The notes: a model not told the origin generated them from the sequence alone. Numbered from the stretch's first letter, positions 1-9,378 are shown. The stretch: 64,000 bases of DNA from Rickettsiella endosymbiont of Rhagonycha lignosa (GCF_964031165.1 NZ_OZ035011.1:1106001-1170000), one strand, 5' to 3'. Numbers and translations: made by a program.

Positions 1-87
1 AGCCATTTTTTTACTAGCTGATGTTACTTTAGTTTTTTTACGTGTTTTAGCCACTGGAGACTTTTTTTTAGCTAATTTTTTAGCCAT
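1..87 (-). CDS. Lysine/alanine-rich histone H1-like DNA-binding protein (N-terminal part)
   Basis: The minus-strand frame opens with ATG at 87-85 and runs off the left edge of the window, so only the first 29 residues are visible. They begin MAKKLAKKKSPVAKTRKKTK and consist almost entirely of Lys, Ala, Ser and Thr. An AGAGGA ribosome binding site lies about 7 nt upstream of the ATG. Such composition is typical of bacterial histone H1-like nucleoid proteins, as found in Coxiella and Chlamydia, which bind DNA non-specifically. The stretch is too short to exclude a basic N-terminal tail on another nucleic-acid-binding protein. Confidence 0.5.
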   Translation of the reverse strand, partial: MAKKLAKKKSPVAKTRKKTKVTSASKKMA

Positions 88-205
88 GGTTCATATTCCT
101 CTAAATTATATAAGGAGTAAACAGAAGGTTAGGATTCTATAAAATAGCATATTTCTAGTTTTTTGCTAGAGGTCCTTATAAATATTTTATGCTTATTTTC
201 TATTT

Positions 206-330
206 GTATACTCACAGCAATTAAGTTTTTGTCAAGGCGCCGCGAAAATAAAGCAACCGCAGTGTATTAATATACATGAGGATTGCGCATTGAGCGGTAA
301 CACAGACAAAAATTTAAGTGTGAAGAGTAT
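206..330 (+). repeat. Dispersed repeat element, copy A (intergenic)
   Basis: This is one of three related sequences (also at 6731-6873 and 9391-9530), all in the same orientation. Blocks shared with the other copies include CAGCAAT, TTTTTGTCAAGGCG, GAAAATNAGCAAC, GAGGATTGCG, TTGAGCGG and CAGACAAAAATT. The ends of this copy form a small inverted repeat (TATACTC on the left, GAGTATA on the right). It lies between the histone-like gene and the 3' end of the RMD1-family gene. No coding potential was found in it. Confidence 0.75.
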
Positions 331-342
331 AAGAAAGTGTCT

Positions 343-1146
343 TTATACATGTTGTATAATTTGCACAACTATTTCGATAAAAATTAATAAAATGATCACA
401 AATTCTAGAATACTGGAATAACGATGTTGTAGCTGACTATTTAACATCTCTAAAATTTCATGCGCGACATCAAGTTTATGATTCAAAGCAGCGACTCTTT
501 TTGGAATATCTAAAAACTTTTCAGTCATTTCATAATAAGATTCTAGATTCGAATAGCGCCAAAAGTACTCCGGAACATCTAAATATTCACTACTGAGATT
601 AACCGAACTTCGTGTCAAGAAAATTTCACCAATACGTTTAGAAATTTCCGAACGTGATAGTGAAATTTTGCCAAAGCGTGCTAATTCTCTAGGAAAATGA
701 CTATTCGCAAGCACAGTTTTATTCACCGATTCTTCATACGATTCTAGTTTTATCGATTGTGCTAAACCATAAGAAATAGCGAGCTTGATTTGCACATTAT
801 CAGATTCATCACTTTCTAAAGTGATCACATCGACATTAAAGCGTTGATGAGGAAAAAGCCGGGTTTCTTTGCCAAGATAATAAATGAAGCGATCCATTTC
901 AATTTTTTCTAAAGGATCTATAGAAAAAGGTTTTATCTCATCGATTATTTTTTTTTCTTGTTGTTTACTGAGATTCCAGGTTACAAAACAACCATGATTA
1001 AAGAAAAAAAGATCAATAGGTTTATCTTGTTTAGTGACATACAGTACATTCCGGAATAATTTGGCAATATAGCGTTTAGTACGAAAAAAATCCGCAAGTA
1101 GAGTTAATTTATAATTAGCTGCTGTACAAAAAGAAACGCAACGCAT
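343..1146 (-). CDS. RMD1/SIF2-family (DUF155) membrane-anchored protein
   Basis: The 267-residue protein has the layout of the RMD1/DUF155 family. The N-terminal half is a soluble alpha/beta domain (FCTAANYKLTLLADFF near the start, VLYVTKQDKPIDLFFFNHGC in the middle). A helical part follows, with the recurrent family phrase SSEYLDVPEYFWR near residue 190, then a coiled-coil-prone stretch. One C-terminal membrane segment (about residues 247-264, FVIILLIFIEIVVQII) ends the protein, predicting a tail-anchored product. Yeast relatives act in mitochondrial organisation and meiotic division; the bacterial role is unknown. There is no clear ribosome binding site before the ATG. The gene lies downstream of the L,D-transpeptidase gene on the same strand, with a 91-bp gap. 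Confidence 0.8.
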   Translation of the reverse strand: MRCVSFCTAANYKLTLLADFFRTKRYIAKLFRNVLYVTKQDKPIDLFFFNHGCFVTWNLSKQQEKKIIDEIKPFSIDPLEKIEMDRFIYYLGKETRLFPHQRFNVDVITLESDESDNVQIKLAISYGLAQSIKLESYEESVNKTVLANSHFPRELARFGKISLSRSEISKRIGEIFLTRSSVNLSSEYLDVPEYFWRYSNLESYYEMTEKFLDIPKRVAALNHKLDVAHEILEMLNSQLQHRYSSILEFVIILLIFIEIVVQIIQHV

Positions 1147-1237
1147 AAATGTTCACTGTCGTATACTAGATTTGCTACCCATTATCTATACTCTTCGCGG
1201 CATTCGCCAAAAACCTATTGTGCGTGCATCAAAAAAA

Positions 1238-2203
1238 TCAAGTGAATTTCTTGTTTTTTCGATGAATAGGTGACGCAATACGTCTAGATGTCTCAGGATA
1301 CCCGACTACTTGCGGTATACCATTTTCTCGTAAACTAATACGCTCAACGGATTGCCAATGAATTTTAGCAGTTTTTGAAGTATTTGCTTGAATAAATTTT
1401 TCCATCATTGAACGATTAAATAATGACTGTTTTTGCAATGGTACGTGTGCCTCTAAAAAAAGTCTATGCTTTTCCCAACCAAATTTATAAGGTAAATCAA
1501 TGATGGTTACTTTTTCTTTACGCGTCACTTCTGCAAATAAACTTTCTATATCTTCTGGAAAAAGTCGAATACATCCTGCACTACTCCGTCGTCCGACACC
1601 TTGCGAGTCATTTGTACCGTGAATTAAGTAGGTAGCTTGTTTAAGCCGCATAGCATATCCACCCAATGGATTATCAGGGCCTGGTGGGACTTTTACCGGT
1701 AAATGCACACCATCTTTCGCTCGATCCTTGCGGATTGACTCTGGAACTGTCCAGATGGGATTACGCATTTTTTCGGCAATCCATGAAGGTCCTAAAGGTG
1801 TATCCCATCCTTCTCGACCTATTCCTACAGGATAAGTTATCACCACATGACGATGTGGTGGAAAATAATAAATGCGTAATTCAGCTAAATTAATGACTAA
1901 ACCATGCCGTTTAGGTGGCAAAATAAAACGACTAGGAATTACAATAATGCTTCCAGGTTGAGGATGATCCGGATTGATCATTGGATTGGCTTCTACCAAC
2001 TCAAAATAACCCATATCGTAACATCGACCAATTTTATTAAACGTATCACCGGGTAATGCTTGCGTCCATTGCACATGACCTACGATATCATCTCCGTGTG
2101 CAGGTAACACAAACGTTAATGCAAAAGCGGGTGTAACAACACTCCAATAGAAAAAAATCCCCATTGCCAAATATATTGCTCGTTTTTTAAAACTTTCAAT
2201 CAT
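1238..2203 (-). CDS. L,D-transpeptidase with LysM domain (YkuD family)
   Basis: Periplasmic L,D-transpeptidase of the ErfK/YbiS/YcfS type, which makes 3-3 peptidoglycan cross-links or attaches lipoproteins to the wall. The start at 2203 gives a classic signal peptide: basic MIESFKKR, a hydrophobic core, then PAFA before LTF. The frame stays open to a GTG at 2305, which would add an unlikely 34-residue hydrophobic extension. No start has a strong ribosome binding site. A LysM-like region (PGDTFNKIGRCYDMGYFELVEAN...PGSIIVIPSRF) comes first, followed by the YkuD domain. The catalytic signature is HGTND followed by SSAGCIRLF, with the active Cys at codon 1573-1571. The gene is divergent from rodA, with 220 bp between them, in an envelope-synthesis neighbourhood. 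Confidence 0.9.
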   Translation of the reverse strand: MIESFKKRAIYLAMGIFFYWSVVTPAFALTFVLPAHGDDIVGHVQWTQALPGDTFNKIGRCYDMGYFELVEANPMINPDHPQPGSIIVIPSRFILPPKRHGLVINLAELRIYYFPPHRHVVITYPVGIGREGWDTPLGPSWIAEKMRNPIWTVPESIRKDRAKDGVHLPVKVPPGPDNPLGGYAMRLKQATYLIHGTNDSQGVGRRSSAGCIRLFPEDIESLFAEVTRKEKVTIIDLPYKFGWEKHRLFLEAHVPLQKQSLFNRSMMEKFIQANTSKTAKIHWQSVERISLRENGIPQVVGYPETSRRIASPIHRKNKKFT

Positions 2204-2423
2204 TGCAATAGCAAAGGATAGTATCGACATAATTACCAATAAAAAAACAACTTTTCTTGAAATTGGGTATTGTACATCGAATGCGTAATTACGCAACCGC
2301 AGCACCTTGCCAAGAACCTGCTTGTAAGTATACCTACATAAGTCATTTTTTTATCCGTAGTTTAGCGTAAGTCAGGGGATTTTATTCTATACTACTGCTA
2401 TTTACTTTTACTAGGCCGAGATT

Positions 2424-3545
2424 ATGCTCGCGATTAGCAGACAGCGCCGACGATTTTCATTACAAAAAATACAGCAATTTTTTCGAGTTGATAAACCTTT
2501 ATTAATAGGCTTACTTAGTTTGGTCTGTATAGGTTTAATTGTACTGTATAGTGCGAGCAATCAAAGCTTAGTCATCATTAGTAAACAAGCCTTGCGGATG
2601 TTGATTGCTTTTACGGTGATGTTAATGCTTGCGCAAATCTCACCTTCCGTTTATCGTGCCTGGGCGCCTTGGATATTTATTTTTAGTTTTACTTTGCTGC
2701 TTGCGGTATTGATTTTAGGTGTTGTTGGTAAAGGAGCACAGCGCTGGTTAAATCTAGGGCTGTTAAAATTTCAACCTTCCGAACTCATGAAATTATCAGT
2801 ACCGATGATGTTAGCCTGGTATTTACATGACAAATCTTTACCTCCTTCCTTGTTCAATCTATTTGTCGCACTAATTATAGTCGCTGTCCCAACATTATTA
2901 GTTATTAAACAACCTGACTTAGGAACCGCTTTATTAATTGTTGCTTCAGGTATTAGTGTTGTTTTACTCGCCGGTGTGAGTGGGCGTTGGCTATTGCTTG
3001 GGGGTTTATTAATGTTAATTATCGCCCCTGTAGGGTGGCATTTTATGCACGAATATCAGAAATTACGTGTTCTGACGTTCTTAAATCCAGAAAGAGATCC
3101 ACTGGGGGCCGGTTATCATATTATTCAATCCAAAATTGCTATTGGTGCGGGTGGATTTTTTGGTAAAGGTTGGTTGCATGGCACACAATCGCATTTACAA
3201 TTTTTACCTGAACATACGACAGATTTTATCTTTGCAGTTTGCGGAGAAGAATTTGGTCTCCTCGGTGGTATCGTGCTAGTGAGTCTTTATTTATGGATTG
3301 CAGCACGCGGACTTTATATCAGTATGAAAGCGCAAGACACCTTTTCGCGTTTACTGGGTGGAGGATTAAGTTTGAGTTTTTTTATTGCCGCTTTTGTGAA
3401 CATTGGTATGGTCAGTGGGTTATTACCTGTAGTAGGCATACCATTACCATTGATTAGTTATGGTGGAACATCATTAATTACTTTAATCGCAGGTTTTGGT
3501 ATTCTAATGTCTATCCAAACACATAGAAAATTAGTCGGTAACTAA
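2424..3545 (+). CDS. rodA: Rod-shape-determining protein RodA (SEDS peptidoglycan polymerase)
   Basis: This inner-membrane SEDS-family glycosyltransferase polymerises lipid II during cell elongation, with a class B PBP as partner. The 373 residues fit RodA (about 370). The protein has a basic cytoplasmic N-terminus and about ten membrane segments. SEDS blocks are visible: GKGAQRWLNLGLLKFQPSELMKL, KQPDLGTALL (Asp in the conserved loop), GKGWLHGTQSHLQFLPE, HTTDFIFAVCGEEFG, and VGIPLPLISYGGTS near the C-terminus. The usual partner mrdA (PBP2) is not next to it. It heads a tight plus-strand run with mltB (10-bp gap) and the rlpA-like gene, a common gammaproteobacterial arrangement. Confidence 0.97.
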   Translation: MLAISRQRRRFSLQKIQQFFRVDKPLLIGLLSLVCIGLIVLYSASNQSLVIISKQALRMLIAFTVMLMLAQISPSVYRAWAPWIFIFSFTLLLAVLILGVVGKGAQRWLNLGLLKFQPSELMKLSVPMMLAWYLHDKSLPPSLFNLFVALIIVAVPTLLVIKQPDLGTALLIVASGISVVLLAGVSGRWLLLGGLLMLIIAPVGWHFMHEYQKLRVLTFLNPERDPLGAGYHIIQSKIAIGAGGFFGKGWLHGTQSHLQFLPEHTTDFIFAVCGEEFGLLGGIVLVSLYLWIAARGLYISMKAQDTFSRLLGGGLSLSFFIAAFVNIGMVSGLLPVVGIPLPLISYGGTSLITLIAGFGILMSIQTHRKLVGN

Positions 3546-3555
3546 GGAAAGCAAC

Positions 3556-4572
3556 ATGATGAAGAACAAAACCTTTGCAGGTAGCTTATTCGCATTGCTG
3601 TTATTAATTACCCTTTGCCTGACTTCTTGTACTGCCTATGCGAATAAACCCGAAGTACGTTTATTTATTGATAAAATGGTAGAAAAATATCATTTCGATC
3701 GTAAACAACTACAAGAACTTTTTAATACGGTTAAATCGAACCGCTCAATTATTAGTTCTTTTACTACTGCTAAAGAACGTTTAACCTGGTCAGAATATCA
3801 GCCTATTTTTGTTACCACGAAAAGAGCACAAATGGGCGTAAAATTTTGGGACGCACATGCTAAAACATTAGCTGAAGCTGAAAAATGCTATGGAGTTCCT
3901 GCTTCGATTATCGTTGCAATTTTAGGTGTTGAAACTCGCTATGGGGAGATTACTGGTAAATATCGTGTGATTGATTCTTTAAGCGCCTTAAGTTTCAATC
4001 ATTCGCGACGATCAGATTTTTTTAAACACGAACTGGAAAATTTTTTGTTACTCAGCCAAGAAAATCCAGCTATAAATCCGAAGGTCACAAAGGGTTCTTA
4101 CGCGGGGGCTATCGGAAAAGTACAATTTATGCCTAGCAATTACCGTCATCTCTCGGTTGATGCAACGCATAAGGGCTATAGTGACCTGATTAATAATTCC
4201 GATGATGCTATTTTTAGTATTGCCAATTATTTAAAATACTTTGGCTGGAGCAAAAATAAATCTATCGCCGTACCAGCACGTTTTTCATCACAAGCCCTGT
4301 TCAATCTACCTAAATCACAAGAGAATTTCACCGTAAAGGATTTTGCAAAATATCACATTTATCCTAAAAAAAAGGTTCCTTCGCAACTAAAGACCTTCCT
4401 GATTGTTTTACCACTTCAGCATGGTAATGAATATTGGTTTGGATTTAATGACTTCCAAACTATTAAACACTATAATTCCAGTTCACTTTACGCAATGGCT
4501 GTTTTTCAATTAAGTGAATTAATCCAGCATCTCCACCAACAAGAGCATCAACCGCATGTCAATAAAAAATAA
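3556..4572 (+). CDS. mltB: Lytic murein transglycosylase B (MltB family)
   Basis: It cleaves the MurNAc-GlcNAc bond of peptidoglycan, leaving 1,6-anhydro ends. The protein starts with a lipoprotein signal (hydrophobic core then LTSC, Cys25), so outer-membrane anchoring is likely. The SLT domain of family GH103 follows, with the catalytic glutamate in ILGVETRYGEITG (Glu126), then SYAGAIGKVQFMPSNYR and DDAIFSIANYLKYFGW. The length of 338 aa is usual for the family. An AAGGA site lies 6-7 nt before tandem ATG codons; the second (3559) is equally possible. The 3' end overlaps the next gene by 17 bp, indicating translational coupling in a rodA-mltB-rlpA operon. Confidence 0.95.
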   Translation: MMKNKTFAGSLFALLLLITLCLTSCTAYANKPEVRLFIDKMVEKYHFDRKQLQELFNTVKSNRSIISSFTTAKERLTWSEYQPIFVTTKRAQMGVKFWDAHAKTLAEAEKCYGVPASIIVAILGVETRYGEITGKYRVIDSLSALSFNHSRRSDFFKHELENFLLLSQENPAINPKVTKGSYAGAIGKVQFMPSNYRHLSVDATHKGYSDLINNSDDAIFSIANYLKYFGWSKNKSIAVPARFSSQALFNLPKSQENFTVKDFAKYHIYPKKKVPSQLKTFLIVLPLQHGNEYWFGFNDFQTIKHYNSSSLYAMAVFQLSELIQHLHQQEHQPHVNKK

Positions 4573-5440
4573 TGCCGAGCAAGGAAGCTTATTTTTTAAA
4601 ATTATTTCTGGATTTACTGTATATCTACTTACTTTAAGTCTAGGAGCCTGTTCCTCCACCTCTAGTAGCAGCAATTATCGTTATCATCTGCAACAAGATA
4701 AAGCCCCCCGTTTCAGAATTAACGCGAATCGAATTCCTAATGCCGTACCGAAAGCAGAGCCTTTAAGTAAACACGGCAATCCCAAATCGTATGTGGTTTT
4801 TGGGCGTCGCTACTATGTCATGAAAAGCGCTAAAGGCTATCATGCCCGAGGTGTTGCTTCCTGGTATGGTATGAAATTCCACGATTTTAAAACCTCAAAT
4901 GGTGAAATTTATAACGTCGCTGGCATGACCGCAGCGCATAAAACATTGCCATTACCTACCTACTTACAAGTAACTAATTTACGTAATGGAAAAAAAATTA
5001 TCGTTAAAGTCAATGACCGAGGTCCTTTTGTTAATAATCGTCTCATCGATCTCTCTTATGCTGCTGCAAAAAAACTGGATATGACTGGAACGGGTACAGC
5101 ACCGGTTTCAATTGTTGCGATTACACCTGGCATTACCCGTTTAGCCGCCAATAATACCTCCATACGCAGAGAAAGTTATGACGGTTATCATCATACCCAA
5201 AAAAAACACACCTCTTATATTCAATTGGGATTATTTAAACAACGTACATCTGCCCAGAAGCTTGCATCAATGGTTAAGCAATGGACTCGTTCCGCAGTCA
5301 ATGTAAAAACCACTTCAATACATAAAAGATATTATTACCAGGTGGTCGTTGGACCTTTACCTAATAGCAAAAGTTCACAACAACTCACACATAGACTGCA
5401 ATTGGCTGGATTGAATCATCGATGTGTGTATAAAAGCTAA
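4556..5440 (+). CDS. rlpA: Septal-ring lytic transglycosylase RlpA-like lipoprotein
   Basis: RlpA proteins are outer-membrane lipoproteins that bind, and in some species cleave, denuded glycan strands at the septum. A lipobox (LSLGAC, Cys32) follows a hydrophobic segment. A double-psi beta-barrel spans about residues 97-180, with GVASWYGMKFHDFKTSNGE and VKVNDRGPFVNNRLIDLS. A SPOR domain fills about residues 217-292 (YIQLGLFKQRTSAQKLA, YYYQVVVGPL). Length and domain order match the family. The start lies inside mltB (17-bp overlap). Whether this protein is catalytic, as in Pseudomonas, or only structural, as in E. coli, cannot be judged from the sequence. Confidence 0.93.
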   Translation: MSIKNNAEQGSLFFKIISGFTVYLLTLSLGACSSTSSSSNYRYHLQQDKAPRFRINANRIPNAVPKAEPLSKHGNPKSYVVFGRRYYVMKSAKGYHARGVASWYGMKFHDFKTSNGEIYNVAGMTAAHKTLPLPTYLQVTNLRNGKKIIVKVNDRGPFVNNRLIDLSYAAAKKLDMTGTGTAPVSIVAITPGITRLAANNTSIRRESYDGYHHTQKKHTSYIQLGLFKQRTSAQKLASMVKQWTRSAVNVKTTSIHKRYYYQVVVGPLPNSKSSQQLTHRLQLAGLNHRCVYKS

Positions 5441-5449
5441 TTTTCTTAT

Positions 5450-7033
5450 ATGTCACTTAAAAAAATCTATCATTCTGTTTTTTTGCTCTGTGGAATCATT
5501 CTACTTGGAGTAATTTTAATACTTAATTTTATTTATCCATTGACCTTGGGAAAAACTAATATTCTTTATAGTGACTTTGGAAAATTTTATCATTCTCAAC
5601 AACTGTTTATTCAAGGAAAAAACATCTATTCGCCAATTTATTTTGTAAAAAACAAACTGCGTACAACCACATCTACTTCAAAAGCTAAACCAACACCCTC
5701 CAAAATCTTTATATTAAGTGGAAATTTAAATCCACCTTTTTTTACGCTGGTTAGCTTTCCCTTAGCCTACCTTAGTTATCCCCATGCATTATTAGTATGG
5801 ACCTTGCTTTCGATATTAGCTGGAATGTTAGGAATTTTATTATTACAACAAAAACTTGATGGAGAGACTTTTTCGGTATCCTGTGCATTGTTGTTGTTAA
5901 TTGCTTTGTTCAGCTATTTTCCTAGCTTTGTAAACTTACAATTTGGGCAAGTAAGTTTATTATTACTTCCCTTACTGGTCTGCGGATGGCGGGCTGCACG
6001 TCAAGAAAAAATCATTAGCGCTGCCATTTGTTTAGCGTTAGCAAGTAGTTTAAAACCCTTTATTGGTTTATTTTTATTTTATTTTCTTATGCGCAAAGAA
6101 TGGCGAGGTTTGTGTGCATTTTTGCTAACATTGTCCAGTTGCGCCCTAATCGCAGCACTTTTTTTGGGATTTGATAGTTATGTGGCATATTATCATGTAT
6201 GTCAGCAGATAAAATGGGCAGCTTCAAGTTGGAATATCTCGATTTACGGTTTTTTCTTACGTCTAGTGGGTGGCATTGAAAGAAATGTGGCTTTACTGCC
6301 CGTTCCCGGACTCATTATCTATCTTTATCCATTGCTAGCAGGAATTTTTTTTCTTGCTATTATACAATTTTTGCGACCTGCACATGCTATCCCTGCACAA
6401 CGAAAAGTAGATCTTGATTTCTCAGTTATCATCACCGCTATGATATTATTATCTCCTTTAGGCTGGCTGTATTATTTTCCTTTCTTGAGTATTCCAATAT
6501 TAATTTTATGGCAATGGGCAAAAACAGGGATTTATCCTACCGCTTTACCGATAGTGTTAATGGCTTGCATTTTTTTTAGTAATATCCCCATCAGTTTATT
6601 AAGTAGCGAACAGATCCATACCACTAATGCTCTGCATGTATTTTTTGGTTCCTCATTTTATTTTTTAGTCCTGATTAGTTTAACTAGCTTACTATTTTGG
6701 TTGCGCTATCGTTTAGCAGGTGATGTACACAAAAATTTCAGTGCGAAAAATAGTTACTCTCAGCAATCGAATTTTTGTCAAGGCGGCGTGAAAATGAGCA
6801 ACCCAAGTGTATTCAATAGACATAAGGATTGCGAATTGAGCGGCAACTCAGACAAAAATTCCAGTGCTAAGAGTATACATTTTGAAAAAATACCCCCAGG
6901 CCTGTTATTATTAATCGGCATAGTGGTTTTTTTACCCTCTTACCAAGCAATTGGCAAAGGCACTGTTGACTGGCTATTGCACAGTACGCATTATAGTCAG
7001 CAATACTCACTCGTTGCTCTTCATCAGGAATAA
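5450..7033 (+). CDS. GT87-like (DUF2029) polytopic glycosyltransferase interrupted by a dispersed repeat
   Basis: A 527-residue protein with about ten membrane segments and the N-terminal signature of glycosyltransferase family 87. This is a long first extracytoplasmic loop followed by LNPPFFTLVSFPLAYLSY and WTLLS. Members transfer sugar from polyprenyl-phosphate donors on the periplasmic face; the acceptor here is unknown. Residues about 428-475 are a polar loop (VHKNFSAKNSYSQQ to SDKNSSAKS) encoded entirely by copy B of the dispersed repeat, and the frame stays open through it. The last membrane segment comes after this loop. The gene follows the rlpA-like gene by 9 bp and ends 3 bp before lgt, so co-transcription is likely. 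There is no clear ribosome binding site. Confidence 0.75.
   Translation: MSLKKIYHSVFLLCGIILLGVILILNFIYPLTLGKTNILYSDFGKFYHSQQLFIQGKNIYSPIYFVKNKLRTTTSTSKAKPTPSKIFILSGNLNPPFFTLVSFPLAYLSYPHALLVWTLLSILAGMLGILLLQQKLDGETFSVSCALLLLIALFSYFPSFVNLQFGQVSLLLLPLLVCGWRAARQEKIISAAICLALASSLKPFIGLFLFYFLMRKEWRGLCAFLLTLSSCALIAALFLGFDSYVAYYHVCQQIKWAASSWNISIYGFFLRLVGGIERNVALLPVPGLIIYLYPLLAGIFFLAIIQFLRPAHAIPAQRKVDLDFSVIITAMILLSPLGWLYYFPFLSIPILILWQWAKTGIYPTALPIVLMACIFFSNIPISLLSSEQIHTTNALHVFFGSSFYFLVLISLTSLLFWLRYRLAGDVHKNFSAKNSYSQQSNFCQGGVKMSNPSVFNRHKDCELSGNSDKNSSAKSIHFEKIPPGLLLLIGIVVFLPSYQAIGKGTVDWLLHSTHYSQQYSLVALHQE
6731..6873 (+). repeat. Dispersed repeat element, copy B (inside a reading frame)
   Basis: The most complete copy of the element also seen at 206-330 and 9391-9530. 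Each end carries a direct repeat close to ACAAAAATTTCAGTGC (left from 6728, right from 6852). The inner part matches the other copies block by block: TTTTTGTCAAGGCGGCG, GAAAATGAGCAACC, AAGGATTGCGAATTGAGCGG. It lies wholly inside the GT87-like gene and is read as protein without a stop, as Rickettsia palindromic elements are. Confidence 0.8.
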
Positions 7034-7036
7034 ACT

Positions 7037-7819
7037 ATGTTGATCTACCCTACGATGAATCCGATTGCATTTAGCTTGGGACCACTCAAGGTTCATTGGT
7101 ATGGTCTTATGTATGCGGTTGGATTTATAGGTGCGTGGTTACTCGGGAGTTATCGCGCTAAAAAACCGAATAGCGGTTGGACTATCGACGAAGTCAGTGA
7201 TCTGGTTTTTTACACAGCACTCGGCGTCATTTTAGGCGGACGCGTCGGTTATATGTTGTTTTATGATTTAGGCAACTTCTTAAGTCATCCTTGGATTATT
7301 TTTCAAATTTGGCAAGGTGGTATGTCATTCCATGGTGGTCTTTTAGGGGTTTTAGTCGCGTTTTATTTATTTAGTCGAAAAACTGAAAAACACTTTTTTG
7401 AGATTACCGATTTTGCTGCCCCTTTAGTACCGGTAGGATTGGCAGCGGGTCGGATTGGTAATTTTATTAATGGCGAATTATGGGGACGCGTCACTGATGT
7501 TCCTTGGGCCATGGTATTTCCACATGCGGGAGGATTACCTAGACATCCTTCGCAACTTTATGAATTCTTTTTTGAGGGATTTATATTATTCATTATCCTC
7601 TGGATTTATTCGAGCAAAAAAAGACCGCGCATGGCCGTTTCAGCGTGGTTTGCTATTTTATATGGTATTTTCCGTTTTGGACTCGAATTTTTCCGTCAAC
7701 CGGACCCACAATTAGGTTTTATTGCGTGGAATTGGTTAACGATGGGCCAACTACTATCTATTCCGTTGATCCTATTTGGTGTATTCTTATTATACAAAAT
7801 ACATAACAACAAAATTTAG
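7037..7819 (+). CDS. lgt: Prolipoprotein diacylglyceryl transferase Lgt
   Basis: Inner-membrane enzyme that moves diacylglycerol from phosphatidylglycerol to the lipobox cysteine of prolipoproteins, the first step of lipoprotein maturation. The 260 residues and seven predicted membrane segments match Lgt. The N-terminus is canonical ([30 protein letters not shown]). The conserved MSFHGGLLG histidine and the Lgt signature [16 protein letters not shown] are present, and the C-terminal [13 protein letters not shown] block is intact. It serves the lipoproteins of its own neighbourhood (mltB, rlpA). The start lies 3 bp after the previous stop, so translational coupling is likely. Confidence 0.97.
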   Translation: MLIYPTMNPIAFSLGPLKVHWYGLMYAVGFIGAWLLGSYRAKKPNSGWTIDEVSDLVFYTALGVILGGRVGYMLFYDLGNFLSHPWIIFQIWQGGMSFHGGLLGVLVAFYLFSRKTEKHFFEITDFAAPLVPVGLAAGRIGNFINGELWGRVTDVPWAMVFPHAGGLPRHPSQLYEFFFEGFILFIILWIYSSKKRPRMAVSAWFAILYGIFRFGLEFFRQPDPQLGFIAWNWLTMGQLLSIPLILFGVFLLYKIHNNKI

Positions 7820-8016
7820 TATTGCAAAAGAATAATTTAAGTTTTTTGCTCTTACTCATCATTGCAAGCACCAACGCGAAGTAATCGTTACACTCGCTCG
7901 CAGGATGATAATTTTTATACTCTTTAAACTATTTAATTCAAATTGATTTCTAGACTTTAGATTTAAATCTAGCCAAAATAGTAGAAATCTTCATCAAAAT
8001 TTAAATTTTTCATGTC

Positions 8017-9378
8017 ATGTGTGTAGCCCAATATTCCAAAACTTTTTTTTCTGAAAGCAAAATTCTGTTGGTTTTAGCCATTCCGCTGATTATGAGCGGT
8101 ATTATTGAAACGTCAGTGGGATTTTTTTCAAATATATTTCTTGCGCATCTCGGAGCAACGAGTCTAGCCGCTGGAGCCTTAGTAAACTGGGTTTTTATCA
8201 CATTAATGGTAATTATTTGGGGAACGCTTTCGTCGATTGCCGTCTTAGTCGCTCGGTATTATGGCGCAAAAAAAAATGAGGAGATCGCTTGTGTATTCTA
8301 CGCTGGCCTATTATTCGCTACCGTTTTAATGATACCGGCGATGCTATTATTATGGCATCTTGCATCGATATTTTTATTTTTTGGACAAGCACCTGCAACG
8401 GTTAAATTAGCCCAATTCTATCTGCACGGACTTACTTGGGCCATTATTCCCGATTTTATTATTACCGTATTATTACAATTTGTTGCAGGCTTAGGCCGAA
8501 CCAGAACTAATTTAACCTTTAGTTTACTATTTGTCCCTCTCAGTATCTTTTTCAACTATAGTTTAATGTTTGGAAAATTTGGCTTTCCTAATTTAGGTAT
8601 TGCCGGAATTGGTTGGGGCGCTGCAATGACTTTTTGGATTATCACCTTAGGGTTTAGTATTTACTTTTGTTTAAATAAAAGTTACCGCATTTATTTTAAG
8701 TTTCCTCACTGGAAAAAAATAACGCCGCAACTATATGAAATTTTTCAAGTCGGTTTACCTTTGGGTTTAACTTATTGCTTCGAAGTAGGCTTTTTTTTAG
8801 CCATGAGTATACTAATGGGCCGCATTAGTGCAGATACATTGAGCGCTAATCAGATTGCTTTGCAATTTTTTTGGCTATTTTCAATTGTGACGTTTGCTTT
8901 AGCTCAAGGCATTACTATTCGCGTAGGACATAGTGTCGGTGAGAATAATAAAAGAGCTGTCAACCACGCAACTGTTGTGGGCATATTTTATGCGAGTATT
9001 TTTATGGCCTTAGTCGCTTTAATTTATTGGATTTTTCCAGAAAAGCTGATTGCTATCGATTTTAATCTGCATGATCCTAAAAATGCGACTATTGTGCGTT
9101 TAGCAAAAGAATTTTTAGCGCTTGCAGCCTTAGTGCAACTCTTTGAAGCACCTCGCTTTGCTCTATTTGGCGCGCTACGTGGTTTGAAAGATACGCGATT
9201 TACATTGTTTAGTTCTGTTTTAATATTTTGGATCATTGCTTTACCCATAGGCGCTGGCGCGTTATCGTATGGTTTTGCCGGCTATGGGATTTGGTGGGCT
9301 ACGATTCTAGCTGAAATCATCGGTATATTTTTATTGGTATGGCAATACCGTCGTAAAGTAAAAGAATATCTTTTTTAA
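8017..9378 (+). CDS. MATE-family multidrug/organic cation exporter
   Basis: A 453-residue polytopic membrane protein with the two-bundle, twelve-segment layout of MATE (NorM-like) antiporters. Recognisable blocks are LAIPLIMSGIIETSVGFFSNIFLAHLG in segment 1, QFVAGLGRTRTNL in the middle, and FQVGLPLGLTYCFEVGFFLAMSILMGRIS opening the second bundle. These carriers export cationic compounds in exchange for Na+ or H+; the substrate here is unknown. The ATG at 8017 has no strong ribosome binding site. The 197-bp gap from lgt holds an imperfect hairpin (about 7824-7850) and AT-rich sequence, so the gene probably has its own promoter. Confidence 0.9.
   Translation: MCVAQYSKTFFSESKILLVLAIPLIMSGIIETSVGFFSNIFLAHLGATSLAAGALVNWVFITLMVIIWGTLSSIAVLVARYYGAKKNEEIACVFYAGLLFATVLMIPAMLLLWHLASIFLFFGQAPATVKLAQFYLHGLTWAIIPDFIITVLLQFVAGLGRTRTNLTFSLLFVPLSIFFNYSLMFGKFGFPNLGIAGIGWGAAMTFWIITLGFSIYFCLNKSYRIYFKFPHWKKITPQLYEIFQVGLPLGLTYCFEVGFFLAMSILMGRISADTLSANQIALQFFWLFSIVTFALAQGITIRVGHSVGENNKRAVNHATVVGIFYASIFMALVALIYWIFPEKLIAIDFNLHDPKNATIVRLAKEFLALAALVQLFEAPRFALFGALRGLKDTRFTLFSSVLIFWIIALPIGAGALSYGFAGYGIWWATILAEIIGIFLLVWQYRRKVKEYLF

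Noticed and set aside
1185-1212. TATACTCTTCGC near 1189, resembling the end of the dispersed repeat in inverse orientation
   Set aside because: Only about 12 bp match; the internal blocks of the element are missing.
7820-8016. Imperfect hairpin and GCGAAGTAATC/CTCGC-like sequence between lgt and the MATE gene
   Set aside because: The stem is weak and the resemblance to dispersed GCGAAGCAATC-type repeats is too partial to call a repeat copy from one example.
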